This document shows positions 1 to 8,400 of a DNA stretch of 21,511 bases, piece after piece. This DNA comes from Firm-04 sp045642925 (GTDB lineage Bacteria; Bacillota; Clostridia; Oscillospirales; Ruminococcaceae), in assembly GCA_045642925.1 (NCBI GenBank), contig JAZUJW010000073.1:1-21511 (forward strand), in the 5' to 3' direction. The number at the start of each line of letters is the position of its first letter. Position 1 is the first letter of the stretch. A program made the position numbers and the translations under genes. The notes under the pieces are model-generated. The model was not told the origin of the DNA and ran no database searches. It saw only the letters and a list, made by a program, of their open reading frames with translations.

Positions 1-2
1 GT

Positions 3-87
3 CAGATTTTTCGTCAGATTGTACAGAAATGATGCCGCTGGGCTGACGCCCAGCAAAGAATTTCTGTGCAAGATGGCGGAAAATCTG
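3..87. other. Long imperfect hairpin, unknown element
   Basis: Three stacked helices fold this stretch into one long hairpin. An 8-bp outer stem pairs 3-10 with 80-87. An 11-bp middle stem pairs 20-30 with 60-70 and contains one G-U pair. A 7-bp inner stem pairs 37-43 with 48-54. A perfect 12-bp palindrome (TGCCTTAAGGCA, 133-144) follows. The rest of 1-300 holds no convincing gene; open frames on both strands match no family I recognise. It could be part of an interspersed repeat or a structured RNA cut by the window edge. Strand and function are unknown. Confidence 0.35.
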
Positions 88-304
88 CAAGTAGATGTGC
101 CGCCAAGCCGTAAGGCGTGCTTTGTGCGGTGTTGCCTTAAGGCAGCCGATGTGTATGTATATAATCCGCAAGCTGATTTTAGCGAGTATGGCGTGCTGTC
201 TTCCTTTGCGGATGACGTTAGCGGTTATCTAAAGATTCACGGTTATCGTGGTTCTACAGCAGAAGCAAAGGCACTACGACTACCATCGCACATATGTAAT
301 GTAC

Positions 305-347
305 AAAAAGCCGCGCAGGAAAATACAACTCCTGCGCGGCTTTTTTG
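305..347. terminator. Bidirectional intrinsic terminator
   Basis: A perfect 10-bp GC-rich stem (310-319 with 331-340) has an 11-nt loop. A T-run follows on the plus strand, and an A-run on the other side gives a T-run on the minus strand. It can end plus-strand transcription from the left edge and act as back-up for the minus-strand tRNA operon. Confidence 0.8.
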
Positions 348-360
348 TCTGCATATAAAC

Positions 361-396
361 AAAGACTCCCGAAAGCGAATGCCTTCGGGAGTTTTC
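361..396 (-). terminator. Terminator of the tRNA operon
   Basis: A 12-bp stem with one mismatch and a GAAT loop covers 365-392. On the minus strand it is followed by CTTTGTTT. It starts just past the 3' end of the tRNA-Ser gene, so it is the natural end of the Val-Leu-Ser transcript. Confidence 0.7.
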
Positions 397-401
397 TTTG
401 A

Positions 402-490
402 CGGAAAGAGAGGGATTCGAACCCTCGAGACGCTATTAACGCCTACACGATTTCCAGTCGTGCGCCTTAGACCAGCTCAGCCATCTTTCC
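402..490 (-). tRNA. tRNA-Ser (GGA)
   Basis: The minus strand folds as a class II tRNA. The acceptor stem is GGAAAGA with TCTTTCC, the anticodon loop is CTGGAAA with anticodon GGA (reads UCC/UCU), there is a long variable arm, and the T loop is GGTTCGAATCC. The discriminator base is G. No CCA is encoded, unlike the two tRNAs upstream in the operon, so CCA must be added by nucleotidyltransferase. It is the last gene of the operon. Confidence 0.95.
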
Positions 491-539
491 ATATGGTGAT
501 ATACAGTCATGGTACATCACGCGGCTGCTTATGCAGTTG

Positions 540-622
540 TGGTGCGAGTGACGGGACTTGAACCCGTACGCCGAAGCACACGCCCCTCAAACGTGCCTGT
601 CTGCCAATTCCAGCACACTCGC
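540..622 (-). tRNA. tRNA-Leu (GAG)
   Basis: The minus strand folds as a class II tRNA. The acceptor stem is GCGAGTG with CACTCGC, the anticodon arm has the loop TTGAGGG with anticodon GAG (reads CUC/CUU), and a short variable-arm helix and a GGTTCAAGTCC T loop follow. The discriminator is A and the CCA tail is encoded (540-542). It is the middle gene of the three-tRNA operon. Confidence 0.95.
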
Positions 623-627
623 ATAAA

Positions 628-704
628 TGGTGAGGACAAGTGGACTTGAACCACCGACCCCCTGCATGTCAAGCAGGTACTCTAACCAACTGAGCTATGC
701 CCTC
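628..704 (-). tRNA. tRNA-Val (GAC)
   Basis: The minus strand folds as a class I tRNA. The acceptor stem is GAGGGCA with TGTCCTC (one G-U pair), and the D-arm is AGCTCAGTTGGTTAGAG. The anticodon stem CCTGC/GCAGG carries the loop TTGACAT, anticodon GAC (reads GUC/GUU). The CCA is encoded (628-630). It is the first gene of the operon and starts 13 nt after the promoter -10 box; it is separated from tRNA-Leu by 5 nt. Confidence 0.95.
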
Positions 705-716
705 ACAACGATAGAT

Positions 717-745
717 ATTATAACACATCTTTTGTATTTTGTCAA
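717..745 (-). promoter_or_regulatory. Promoter of the tRNA operon
   Basis: A fully consensus sigma-A promoter: TTGACA (740-745), 17-nt spacer, TATAAT (717-722), all on the minus strand. The first tRNA base is 13 nt downstream of the -10 box, so the 5' leader is only a few nucleotides. Confidence 0.9.
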
Positions 746-822
746 GCGAAATGCTGTGCTATTTTCAAAAAAGGCGTTTTGCACACATTTTTGCTATCTG
801 AATTGTGCATTGTATTCTACCT

Positions 823-860
823 GCAATAAAATAGCCGACGCGCAAAGCAACGTCGGCTAA
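823..860 (-). terminator. Minus-strand terminator after the repeat array
   Basis: A perfect 9-bp stem (832-840 with 851-859) closes a 10-nt loop. On the minus strand it is followed by TTTTATT; on the plus strand no T-run follows, so it is directional. It lies just upstream of the tRNA operon promoter and would end transcription that comes leftward through the 55-bp repeat array. Confidence 0.65.
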
Positions 861-1820
861 AGTAAAATCATATCAATCCGAATCCGCCGTACACGGGCTG
901 GGCGGACTCTCGCACTGCCCCGCATCATGCAGAACAAACCTCGTTGGTGTCCATTGGAAACACATCCTTCAGAATAGATTTTGATTGGGCATCCGTAAAA
1001 ACTTTTGGGAACTAACCCATTGGAAACACATCCTTTGATTTTGAACTATATAAGAAATGGGGTGAAACCCATCGGAATTGCATCCTTCACATCGATAAGT
1101 CACAAGTGTCGGTCTTAACGACCCATCGGAAACACGCCTTTCATTTAGATTTTGGTATTAGGTAATGGTCTAGCGACCCATCGGAAACACGCCTTTCATT
1201 AAGATTTTGGTATTAGGTAATGGTCTAACGACCCATCGGAAACACGCCTTTCATTAAGATTTTGGTTTAAGGTAATGGTCTAACGACCCATCGGAAACAC
1301 GCCTTTCATTTAGATTTTGGTTTAAGCTAATGGTCTAGCGACCCATCGGAAACACGCCTTTCATTTAGATTTTGGTTTAAAGTAATGGTCTAACGACCCA
1401 TCGGAAACACGCCTTTCATTTAGACTTTGGTATTAGGTAATGGTCTAGCGACCCATCGGAAACACGCCTTTCATTTAGATTTTGGTTTAAAGTAATGGTC
1501 TAACGACCCATCGGAAACACGCCTTTCATTTAGATTTTGGTTTAAGGTAATGGTCTAACGACCCATCGGAAACACGCCTTTCATTTAGATTTTGGTATTA
1601 GGTAATGGTCTAACGACCCATCGGAAACACGCCTTTCATTTAGATTTTGGTTTAAGGTAATGGTCTAACGACCCATCGGAAACACACCTTTCATTTATAT
1701 AGTAGTAAGTCATTATCAAAAGGGATTCAGCCTTCAGATTTCTGCCTGACCCATCGGTCACACATCCTTTCTTTTGTTTCTTTGTTCTACTCTTTGTAAC
1801 TTCTTTCTTTCCTAACCTCT
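828..1820 (-). ncRNA. Predicted ~1-kb repeat-array RNA
   Basis: A consensus minus-strand promoter (1827-1855) and a minus-strand terminator (823-860) bracket the 55-bp repeat array, so the array should be made as one RNA of about 1 kb starting near 1820. In RNA orientation each unit has a conserved block of about 20 nt containing GTGTTTCC and ATGGG. A small hairpin overlaps the end of this block: GGTC/GACC in the regular units, other paired sequences in the diverged edge units. No long reading frame crosses it, and the 55-nt period shifts frame at each unit. Every regular unit could encode a 9-residue peptide. Function unknown; I know no family that matches. The transcript is predicted from signals only. 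Confidence 0.5.
951..1770. repeat. 55-bp tandem repeat array with diverged edges
   Basis: The block ACCCATCGGAAACACGCCTT recurs with an exact 55-bp spacing at 1121, 1176, 1231, 1286, 1341, 1396, 1451, 1506, 1561, 1616 and 1671. The unit at 1671 has ACACACC in place of ACACGCC. Regular units differ at only a few positions: TATTAGG/TTTAAGG/TTTAAAG, TAGATT/AAGATT, and TAAC/TAGC in the hairpin loop. Diverged copies of the core lie at about 951, 1015, 1067 and 1749, with irregular spacing (66, 52, 54 and 78) and unrelated sequence between them. This is not a CRISPR array, because the intervening sequence in the regular part is itself repeated and no cas gene is in the window. Confidence 0.95.
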
Positions 1821-1826
1821 GTGTAT

Positions 1827-1855
1827 AGTATACCACAATACAAAGCATTTGTCAA
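1827..1855 (-). promoter_or_regulatory. Minus-strand promoter into the repeat array
   Basis: TTGACA (1850-1855), 17-nt spacer, TATACT (1827-1832) on the minus strand. The only plausible product is the repeat array to its left, as no credible protein gene starts downstream. Confidence 0.75.
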
Positions 1856-2093
1856 TATGTTTTGTGTATGTTTTATATATTTTTTTCTGATAACGAATTA
1901 ACAATATATCGCATATATCACAAGGAAATCTTAATCTTTGCAACTTTTTACAACAAATGGAAAATATAGCAAAAACGTGCAAAAATGAATGAAACAATTG
2001 GGAAGATTTTCCGTTTCTGACTGTAAATTTAGCTAAACTGATGTGAACGATAGACATACGTTTGTATCAATTAAACAATTCGCAAAAAAACGC

Positions 2094-2122
2094 TTGCATT
2101 TTTAGATGTTTGCTGTTATAAT
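2094..2122 (+). promoter_or_regulatory. Promoter of the secreted repeat protein
   Basis: TTGCAT (2094-2099), 17-nt spacer, TATAAT (2117-2122). Transcription would start near 2129, leaving a leader of about 110 nt before the TTG start. The same two hexamers and spacing precede the secreted leucine-rich-repeat gene at 16987. The stretch 1856-2093 is AT-rich and shows no gene. Confidence 0.85.
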
Positions 2123-2239
2123 AGCAATATGTATAAATAGCGTAGTATCTTTTGACGGAAATGATAACTTTACCCCCTCATTTTCATAGGATTCATACGG
2201 CGCTGAAGGTACATAAAATTATTAAAGGAGAGGTTTGAA

Positions 2240-4900
2240 TTGAACAAAACACTTTTGAAGCGTTCCCTCGCAACCGCAACCAGTGCAGTGCTTGCACTCG
2301 GTTCGATTGCAACCAGCATTTGCAGTGTCAATGCTGCTGATTCTTTGACCGTGACCAAAGACTGGATTACCAATGTGCCTATTAAGCAAGCAAATCTGCC
2401 GGCACCTGAAACACTGGCTGCTTCCGCAGGCTCTACCAATCTTTGGGGTCAGCTGGGCGCTGCTTTGAGCACCAAGACTCCTGGTCAGACCGTGACGATC
2501 GCAAAGGCAAAGTACGTTGAAAAGATTCGTCCGACACTCGTTTCCAAGCTTGGTAAGTATGTTGATGCAGATGCAATCGATGCAATGATTGCTGGTCTGT
2601 CTGATGGTACTGTGACACTTGTCGATGATTCCAAGATCGAAGTGACCGCTACACTTTCTAATATCGGCACTGTGGTCGGTCAGGAATTGGGCAAGAATGC
2701 AGCAAAGCATGGCGTAAAGTTCACTGAGTACGCTGACTGGTCGAAATTCGTAGTCGCCGGCGCTCTGAAGCTCACTCTGAATCTGAATACCAGCGCAAAG
2801 ACAGTGGAAACCATTCTCGAATTCACCGATGAACTCGGTCAGAAGTACAACATCAGCACGAATGCAGCAGATGAATCTGCATTGAAGAGCTATGTTGACA
2901 GAAAAGCAAAAGAAGTTGCTGTCATCGGTCAGCTTTCTGAGGCTGATGCCAAGAATTTCTTCAATAAGATCCAGAAGGCATATGATGAGGCAAAAGCTGC
3001 TGACAATGCTATCAGATCTGCAAAGGCAACCGCTGATAACTTCGATACCGCTTATGCACAGTTCCTCAGCAAGGCAGAGGAAAAAGTGAATGCTGAACTG
3101 GCAAAAGTAAATGGCTACGACAAACTGAAAGCAAAAGTTGCAGATTACATGGCACAGATCCCTGCAACATGGCAGGATGCTATCAAGTTCAATAAGAAGG
3201 GCATTTCCTTCGATGCAATTGCACAGTACATTGACAGCTTTGAGAGCGTTGATGTGAAACTGACTTCTGATGATGTTATCAACCTTTGCGCAAGTGCTTA
3301 TGATGTCAATGTTACCTTCGATGGTTACAGCATGAACGCAACCATGTCCATTGCTGATAATCAGACGGACGAAAACGGCACCATCCTGAAGGATGCTTAC
3401 GCAGCACAGTTTGCTGATTACTTCGCAGAGAACAAACTGGAACTCGTTTCCGTTACTTCTCACAAGGTTGTCTCTATCGCAAGAGATGATGCTGCAAACA
3501 CCATCTTCTTTAATGTAGAGCGTATCATCGACAGCATCGAAACCAAGAAGATCGAAGATACCACAACAACCACAACGGATACCACGACTTCCTCTTCCAC
3601 CATCAGCAATATCACCACTACCGTTACCACTACGGATGTGACCACTTCCGAGTCCACCAGCAATACTTCTTCGGATGTGACCACGACCGTTTCTACCACC
3701 AGCGACACCACTTCCGTATCTACCACCAGCGACACCACTTCCGCATCTACTACCAGCGACACCACTTCCGCATCTACCACCAGCGACACCACTTCCGCAT
3801 CTACCACCAGCGACACCACTTCCGCATCTACCACAAGTGAGACCACTTCCGCATCTACCACAAGTGAGACCACTTCCGCATCTACCACAAGTGAGACCAC
3901 TTCCGCATCTACCACAAGTGAGACCACTTCCGCATCTACCACAAGTGAGACCACTTCCGGTTCTACCACCAGTGAGACCACTTCCGGTTCTACCACCAGT
4001 GAGACCACTTCCGGTTCTACCACCAGTGAGACCACTTCCGGTTCTACCACCAGCGAGACCACTTCCGGTTCTACCACCAGCGACACCACTTCCGGTTCTA
4101 CCACCAGCAACACCACTTCCGGTTCTACCACCAGCGATACCACTTCTGATACTACCACCAGCGATACCACCACAACCGTAACCACAACTACTACAAGCGG
4201 CAAGTACGCTTTTGAGCTGGATGTCAAGACCATCACTGACACCAACATCATCGGTTACTACTGGACTGAAGAAGAGGATGAATTCTCTTGCTTCAAGAGC
4301 TTTGCAGGTGCTATGAACATCTTCGCTGAAGATGGTTCTGTTGCAGAATCCGTTGCTCTGACTGCTGCTGACTTCTCCATCTCCAACAAGAACGCTGATT
4401 CCTTCAATGCTGCTTCTTACACCAAGGCTGACATCAAGGTTACCCTGAGTGCAGAAGGTATTGCAAAGATCACAGCAATCTGCGAAAAGTTCAATATTAC
4501 CGTTCCGACCGCTGATGAAGTTGTTGCTACATACAATGTCATTCTGGTCGTAAGAGGTAATATGCAGCTGACCGACAATAAGGTTACTCCTGTTGATGCA
4601 ACTGCTGCTTTGAAGTTCTATGCACAGACCGAGATCCTCAAGGACGAGGTCACTGCAAGCGAAGTTCTGAGCATCTTCCCTGATGAGCTGACACAGGAAC
4701 AGTATGCAGGTATCCTCTATGCAATGGATGTCAACGCTGACGGCGCTATTGATACCAAGGATGCAACTGCTATGCTGATCTACTACGCAATCGTTGGCAT
4801 CAACCAGGAAGAAACCACATTCGATGCTGTCTGCGGCGACTCCATGAAGGAGCACTCCGAAGAAATGCACCTCGATCCTATGGCTAGCTTCGAGAAATAA
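2240..4900 (+). CDS. Secreted Thr/Ser-linker protein with dockerin-like C-terminus
   Basis: An 886-residue exported protein of unknown specific role. The TTG start is chosen because AAAGGAGAGG lies 6 nt upstream and the frame opens with a clear signal peptide (MNKTLLKRS, hydrophobic stretch, cleavage probably after SVNA near residue 32). Residues ~35-435 form a largely helical region with no recognised family; ~245-310 may be coiled coil. Residues ~440-650 are a Thr/Ser linker, mostly 17 tandem 9-residue units. Residues ~655-760 are an unrecognised domain. Residues ~775-860 resemble a type I dockerin: a degenerate first half (TDNKVTPVDATAALKFYA) and a canonical second half (DVNADGAIDTKDATAMLIYY). 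Dockerins bind cohesins in cellulosomes, so surface or complex attachment is inferred. It stands alone between its own promoter and terminator. No sortase signal is present. Confidence 0.85.
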   Translation: MNKTLLKRSLATATSAVLALGSIATSICSVNAADSLTVTKDWITNVPIKQANLPAPETLAASAGSTNLWGQLGAALSTKTPGQTVTIAKAKYVEKIRPTLVSKLGKYVDADAIDAMIAGLSDGTVTLVDDSKIEVTATLSNIGTVVGQELGKNAAKHGVKFTEYADWSKFVVAGALKLTLNLNTSAKTVETILEFTDELGQKYNISTNAADESALKSYVDRKAKEVAVIGQLSEADAKNFFNKIQKAYDEAKAADNAIRSAKATADNFDTAYAQFLSKAEEKVNAELAKVNGYDKLKAKVADYMAQIPATWQDAIKFNKKGISFDAIAQYIDSFESVDVKLTSDDVINLCASAYDVNVTFDGYSMNATMSIADNQTDENGTILKDAYAAQFADYFAENKLELVSVTSHKVVSIARDDAANTIFFNVERIIDSIETKKIEDTTTTTTDTTTSSSTISNITTTVTTTDVTTSESTSNTSSDVTTTVSTTSDTTSVSTTSDTTSASTTSDTTSASTTSDTTSASTTSDTTSASTTSETTSASTTSETTSASTTSETTSASTTSETTSASTTSETTSGSTTSETTSGSTTSETTSGSTTSETTSGSTTSETTSGSTTSDTTSGSTTSNTTSGSTTSDTTSDTTTSDTTTTVTTTTTSGKYAFELDVKTITDTNIIGYYWTEEEDEFSCFKSFAGAMNIFAEDGSVAESVALTAADFSISNKNADSFNAASYTKADIKVTLSAEGIAKITAICEKFNITVPTADEVVATYNVILVVRGNMQLTDNKVTPVDATAALKFYAQTEILKDEVTASEVLSIFPDELTQEQYAGILYAMDVNADGAIDTKDATAMLIYYAIVGINQEETTFDAVCGDSMKEHSEEMHLDPMASFEK
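3695..4153 (+). repeat. 27-bp coding minisatellite, 17 units
   Basis: Seventeen in-frame 27-bp units encode TTS(D/E/N)TTS(V/A/G)S. Variants are ordered along the array: one D/V unit, four D/A, four E/A, five E/G, then D/G, N/G and a final diverged unit. Codon choices shift with them (CCACC AGC versus CCACA AGT). The blocks of identical neighbours suggest stepwise local duplication; copy number is probably variable between strains. Confidence 0.95.
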
Positions 4901-4932
4901 TTTCTTCCACAGCATTCGGACAAGCAACCGAA

Positions 4933-4973
4933 ACAAAAGGGACATGGTTCATAAGACCATGTCCCTTTTTTGT
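4933..4973. terminator. Intrinsic terminator after the repeat-protein gene
   Basis: A perfect 10-bp stem (4939-4948 with 4956-4965) has a 7-nt loop and is followed by a run of Ts on the plus strand. An A-run before the stem makes it weakly bidirectional. Confidence 0.9.
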
Positions 4974-5009
4974 ATCCCCTTCATGGATATGCATGATACT
5001 GCAATACGC

Positions 5010-5050
5010 AAAAAAAGCGCCGCCGTGCCTTTCGCACAGCAGCGCTTTTG
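5010..5050 (-). terminator. Terminator of the DUF1508 operon
   Basis: On the minus strand a GC-rich hairpin with an outer AAGCGC/GCGCTT helix and an inner GTGC/GCAC helix is followed by seven Ts. It lies just past the DUF1508 stop codon. Confidence 0.8.
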
Positions 5051-5055
5051 TGATA

Positions 5056-5436
5056 TCAATTGTTGACAGCTTCCAGAATAATATCTGCATCGACAGCGTT
5101 TTTCCGCACGCTTTCCACGCCGTTCAGACAAGCCTGTTTGGTCGGATATCCTTCCGATACGGCAATGGTTTCTGCGTTTCCTGCTTTCAGCCGAAATCGG
5201 AAAGCAGCTGCTTTATCCAGATACACTTCAAATTTTGGATTGGATACGGAAGGTGCATCCGCCACGGTGGAATCGTAAAGTCCTGCAATCGGTGCATTCT
5301 TAATGACACTGGCGATGCCTTTGCGGCAAGCCGGTTCCCCGGAATAAACCTGCGATGTTGCGATGACCTCACCGTTTCTCGCTTTCAGTCTGAATGTAAA
5401 TCCTTTGGGTACCTGACGAATCACAAATTTCCCCAT
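5056..5436 (-). CDS. DUF1508 (YegP-like) two-repeat protein
   Basis: A 126-residue protein with two tandem DUF1508 repeats of about 50 residues: residues ~1-50 (GKFVIRQVPKGFTFRLKARN, then GEVIATSQVY) and ~65-120 (PKFEVYLDKAAAFRFRLKAG, then AETIAVSEGY). Each repeat ends in the typical A-C-x-x-G-I-x-S-V-x-K-N-A pattern. The length fits YegP-like proteins with two copies. Members are small, soluble and of unclear biochemical role. AGGAGG at 5446-5451 sits 9 nt before the ATG. The gene starts 24 nt after the stop of the upstream leucine-rich-repeat gene on the same strand and has no promoter of its own, so the two are probably one operon ending at 5010-5050. Confidence 0.88.
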   Translation of the reverse strand: MGKFVIRQVPKGFTFRLKARNGEVIATSQVYSGEPACRKGIASVIKNAPIAGLYDSTVADAPSVSNPKFEVYLDKAAAFRFRLKAGNAETIAVSEGYPTKQACLNGVESVRKNAVDADIILEAVNN

Positions 5437-5460
5437 TGGCGGTGTCCTCCTGTTTTTACG

Positions 5461-8400
5461 TCAAAGACGAATTGTAAATGTTGATTGGTCATCGTTCCAG
5501 TGAATGTCGCCGAACGGATCTTCTTCGTTGACAGGCGGCGCATCTTTGGGCGCTTCTGGAACGGAAGCGGGTTTGCCTTCGTCCACTTTCGGAATGTCGG
5601 GTTCTTCCATGGCACTTGCAGGCTGCGCGGCGGGTGTGCGCGGTTCATCCGGAATATCCGGCAAATCGTCCAGCAGACTGGCTCTGCGGCGTGCCTTGGT
5701 TTCTTCCGGCGATTCCTTCGCACGGCGGCGCATTTCCTTTTCTTCCTCATCGGGAAGTTCTGGAAGGTCATCCAGCAGTTCCGCACGACGGCGTGCTTTC
5801 GCATCTTCTTTTGCCATTTTGGGTGGAGGCTGCTGTTTCTTTTGCTTTTTCTGCTTTTTCGGCTCTGCCTGTTCTGCTTTCGACGCTTTTGGCGGCTTCT
5901 GAACGGGCGGCAGCTTGGCATTCGGGTCAAAGGCAACCGAGTTTTGTCTTGCTTCTTCCAGATTCTTTCTGACACGCATGACGTAATTTAATTCGTCGTT
6001 GTCATCGAATCCGCGGGAGCGTCTGGGTGCCTCCGCTGTTTTCATGCCGCTGTCCAATGGAACGGGCTGTTCCAAGACGTCAACAGAATTCATGCTGCTT
6101 GCATTTTCTGACTTTTCAGAAGGCGGTTCCTGCATTGCGGCAGCTTTGCTCATCATTTCGCGCTTCTCTACGGAAGCAGGTTTATCGCGCATTGCACGTA
6201 CTTTTGGCAGCGGTTTATCTGCCAGTTCCTCAACAGGCTCGAATTCTGACGGCAACGGCGGCGTAAAGGCTTGCTGTGCTGCTTCCAGACGAGAAGCAAT
6301 TTTTTCCTTCTGCTTTGCTCCTTCCGATTCTGCGGTGGCAGAAGATGTATGTTCCTGCGGAATCAGAATCATTTTTGGGCGTTCGCCCGATGCAGGTTTG
6401 GGCTTTGCATTTTTCTGCTGGTCTGCTTCGCGTGAAGCGCGTGCTGCTGCGACATTCGGCGTGTTGACTGCTTTATTGCGGGCAGTCACAGACTTCGGCA
6501 GTTCAAACAGGAACGGCGGGTCGGCAGGCAGCGGCTTTGCGGCTTCTTTTCGCTGCGGCGGGATGGGCGCATTGGTTGTTGGCTTGGCTGGCGCAGGCAC
6601 GTCGATATTGAAGCCTTCCGCATTCAGCGGCACAAAACTCATGAATGCGCTGTGCTGCCGTGCATAGCGTTCTGCATAGCTTCCTGCTTCCGCGTGTAAG
6701 CGGAATTTCGGACAGTCAGTAAATGCGTTGTGTTCAATTTCCACCACAGAAGGCGGAATCGCAATGTCCATGAGGTGTTCGCAATGGCTGAACGCAGATT
6801 GTCCGATGCGTGTGACGCCATCCGGAATGATAATGCGTTCGATGCCTGAGTGATAGAAAGCCTCGTTGTCGATTTCGATGATCGTGGATGGCAGACGGAT
6901 GCTGCGCAGATTGTTGCAGCTGCTGAACATCGCGTGACCGATTTTTGACGGGCCTTCGCGGAAAAGAACTTGGTTCAGCTTCGTGCAGCCGTGGAAAATA
7001 TAGCCCTCGATTTCACGCAGTGTGGAAGGCAGTTCCACGGATTCCAATTCTTCACAGAAGGAGAAAGCACCATGCTGAATGCGCGTCAAGCCTTCCGGCA
7101 AACGTACATTTTGAATCGTAAGCTGTGCGAATGCGGCAGGGCCGATACAGCGGATACCGATAGGAATATCGGCATCAGGCTGCTGCACATTCGCATGAAG
7201 CAAAATATTTGCACCTGCAACAGTATAAGGTTCGGTACGGTGAGAAAGCCACGGCGTATATGCAAACGCATCCACACCGATGTCTGTGACCGATTTCGGA
7301 ATGACAACATCTGTCAGCACACCGCAGTTTGCGAATGCGTTGTCACCGATGGAGATGACACCATCCGGAATGACCGCCATGCGCAGACCGCCGCGTTCAA
7401 AGGCACGCGGTCCGATGCGGCGTACACCTTTCGGGATCGGACTGTATCCGTCCGCACGAATCAGGAATCTGCCGACAATATAATGACCGCCGGTCATGCG
7501 GAACAGCGGGGTATCCGCAAAGGCATTGCCTGAAATTTCGATGATACTGTCAGGAATATAGGCTTCGCGCAGACTGCTGCATCCGCGGAAGGCGTTTTGC
7601 TGAATATACCTCGGGCCTTCGGGAATGACAACAATGCGCAAAGAGGAACAACCGCTGCAAACACCGTCTGCAATGGCTTCCAGTTTCGTAGAAAAACGCA
7701 GTTCCGTCAGCGACATACAATCGCGCAGGGCTTCGTTTTCCAGTATCTTTACAGAATCCGGCATATAGAAGCGGCGCATATTGGTGCAGCTTTGGAAAGC
7801 ATTCTTTTCAACGATTTCCATGCCCTGCGGCAAGATGACTTCCACGATCGGGCAATCACGGAACGCGAATCTGCCAATGCGTTTCAGGGTGCTTGGCAGG
7901 TAAATGCGCTGCAAATTGCGGCAGCCGTTAAACGCATAGCTGCCGATTTCGATGACACCTTCGGGAATGACAACGGAAATCAACTGCTTATTCTGTTCGA
8001 ATGCATGATTGCCGATGCGGATAACACCTTCAGGGATCATGATGTCGCGTACATTATATTCCTGCGTATATTTGCGCAGAATGCCGTATTCGATATTGAA
8101 AGCGGGGTTACAGCCGCGCAGAAGACCGGCTTCCTTTTCGGTGTAGCACATGATGCCGTGTTCATGGGCAAACTGATGCGCGACACTTCCGGTCACTGTG
8201 GTAATGATCTTGAGTTCGGGTGTCGTACCGAATGCGAACGGATGCAGTTTTGTGACGGAAGGCGGGATAATGACGGTTTTGAGTTCCGTGCAGCCTGCGA
8301 ATGCATCTTCGCAGATCTCGTTGACTGTTTCAGGAATATAGATTTGTGTCATGGCGGAACAGCCGGCAAACGCTTCTCGTCCGATGGTGCGGAGTCCGGC

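Noticed and set aside
19..860. Two plus-strand frames across the left region
   Set aside because: They run antisense through tRNA-Ser and tRNA-Leu (first) and through tRNA-Val (second), so they are not genes.
951..1770. CRISPR array
   Set aside because: The units are tandem copies in which the intervening sequence is also repeated; spacing in the regular part is exactly 55 bp with near-identical content, and no cas gene is present.
1636..2057. Two minus-strand small frames near the array promoter
   Set aside because: The frame at 1636-1848 would start upstream of the predicted transcription start and is built of repeat sequence; the other is AT-rich with no ribosome binding site.
3460..4251. 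Minus-strand Val/Glu repeat protein
   Set aside because: It is the antisense reading of the 27-bp Thr/Ser minisatellite; the repeat unit is a multiple of three, so all frames stay open.
2222..4945. 907-codon open frame on the minus strand opposite the secreted protein gene
   Set aside because: It mirrors the repeat-rich coding strand, has no ribosome binding site or family features, and the plus-strand gene has a promoter, signal peptide and dockerin-like end.
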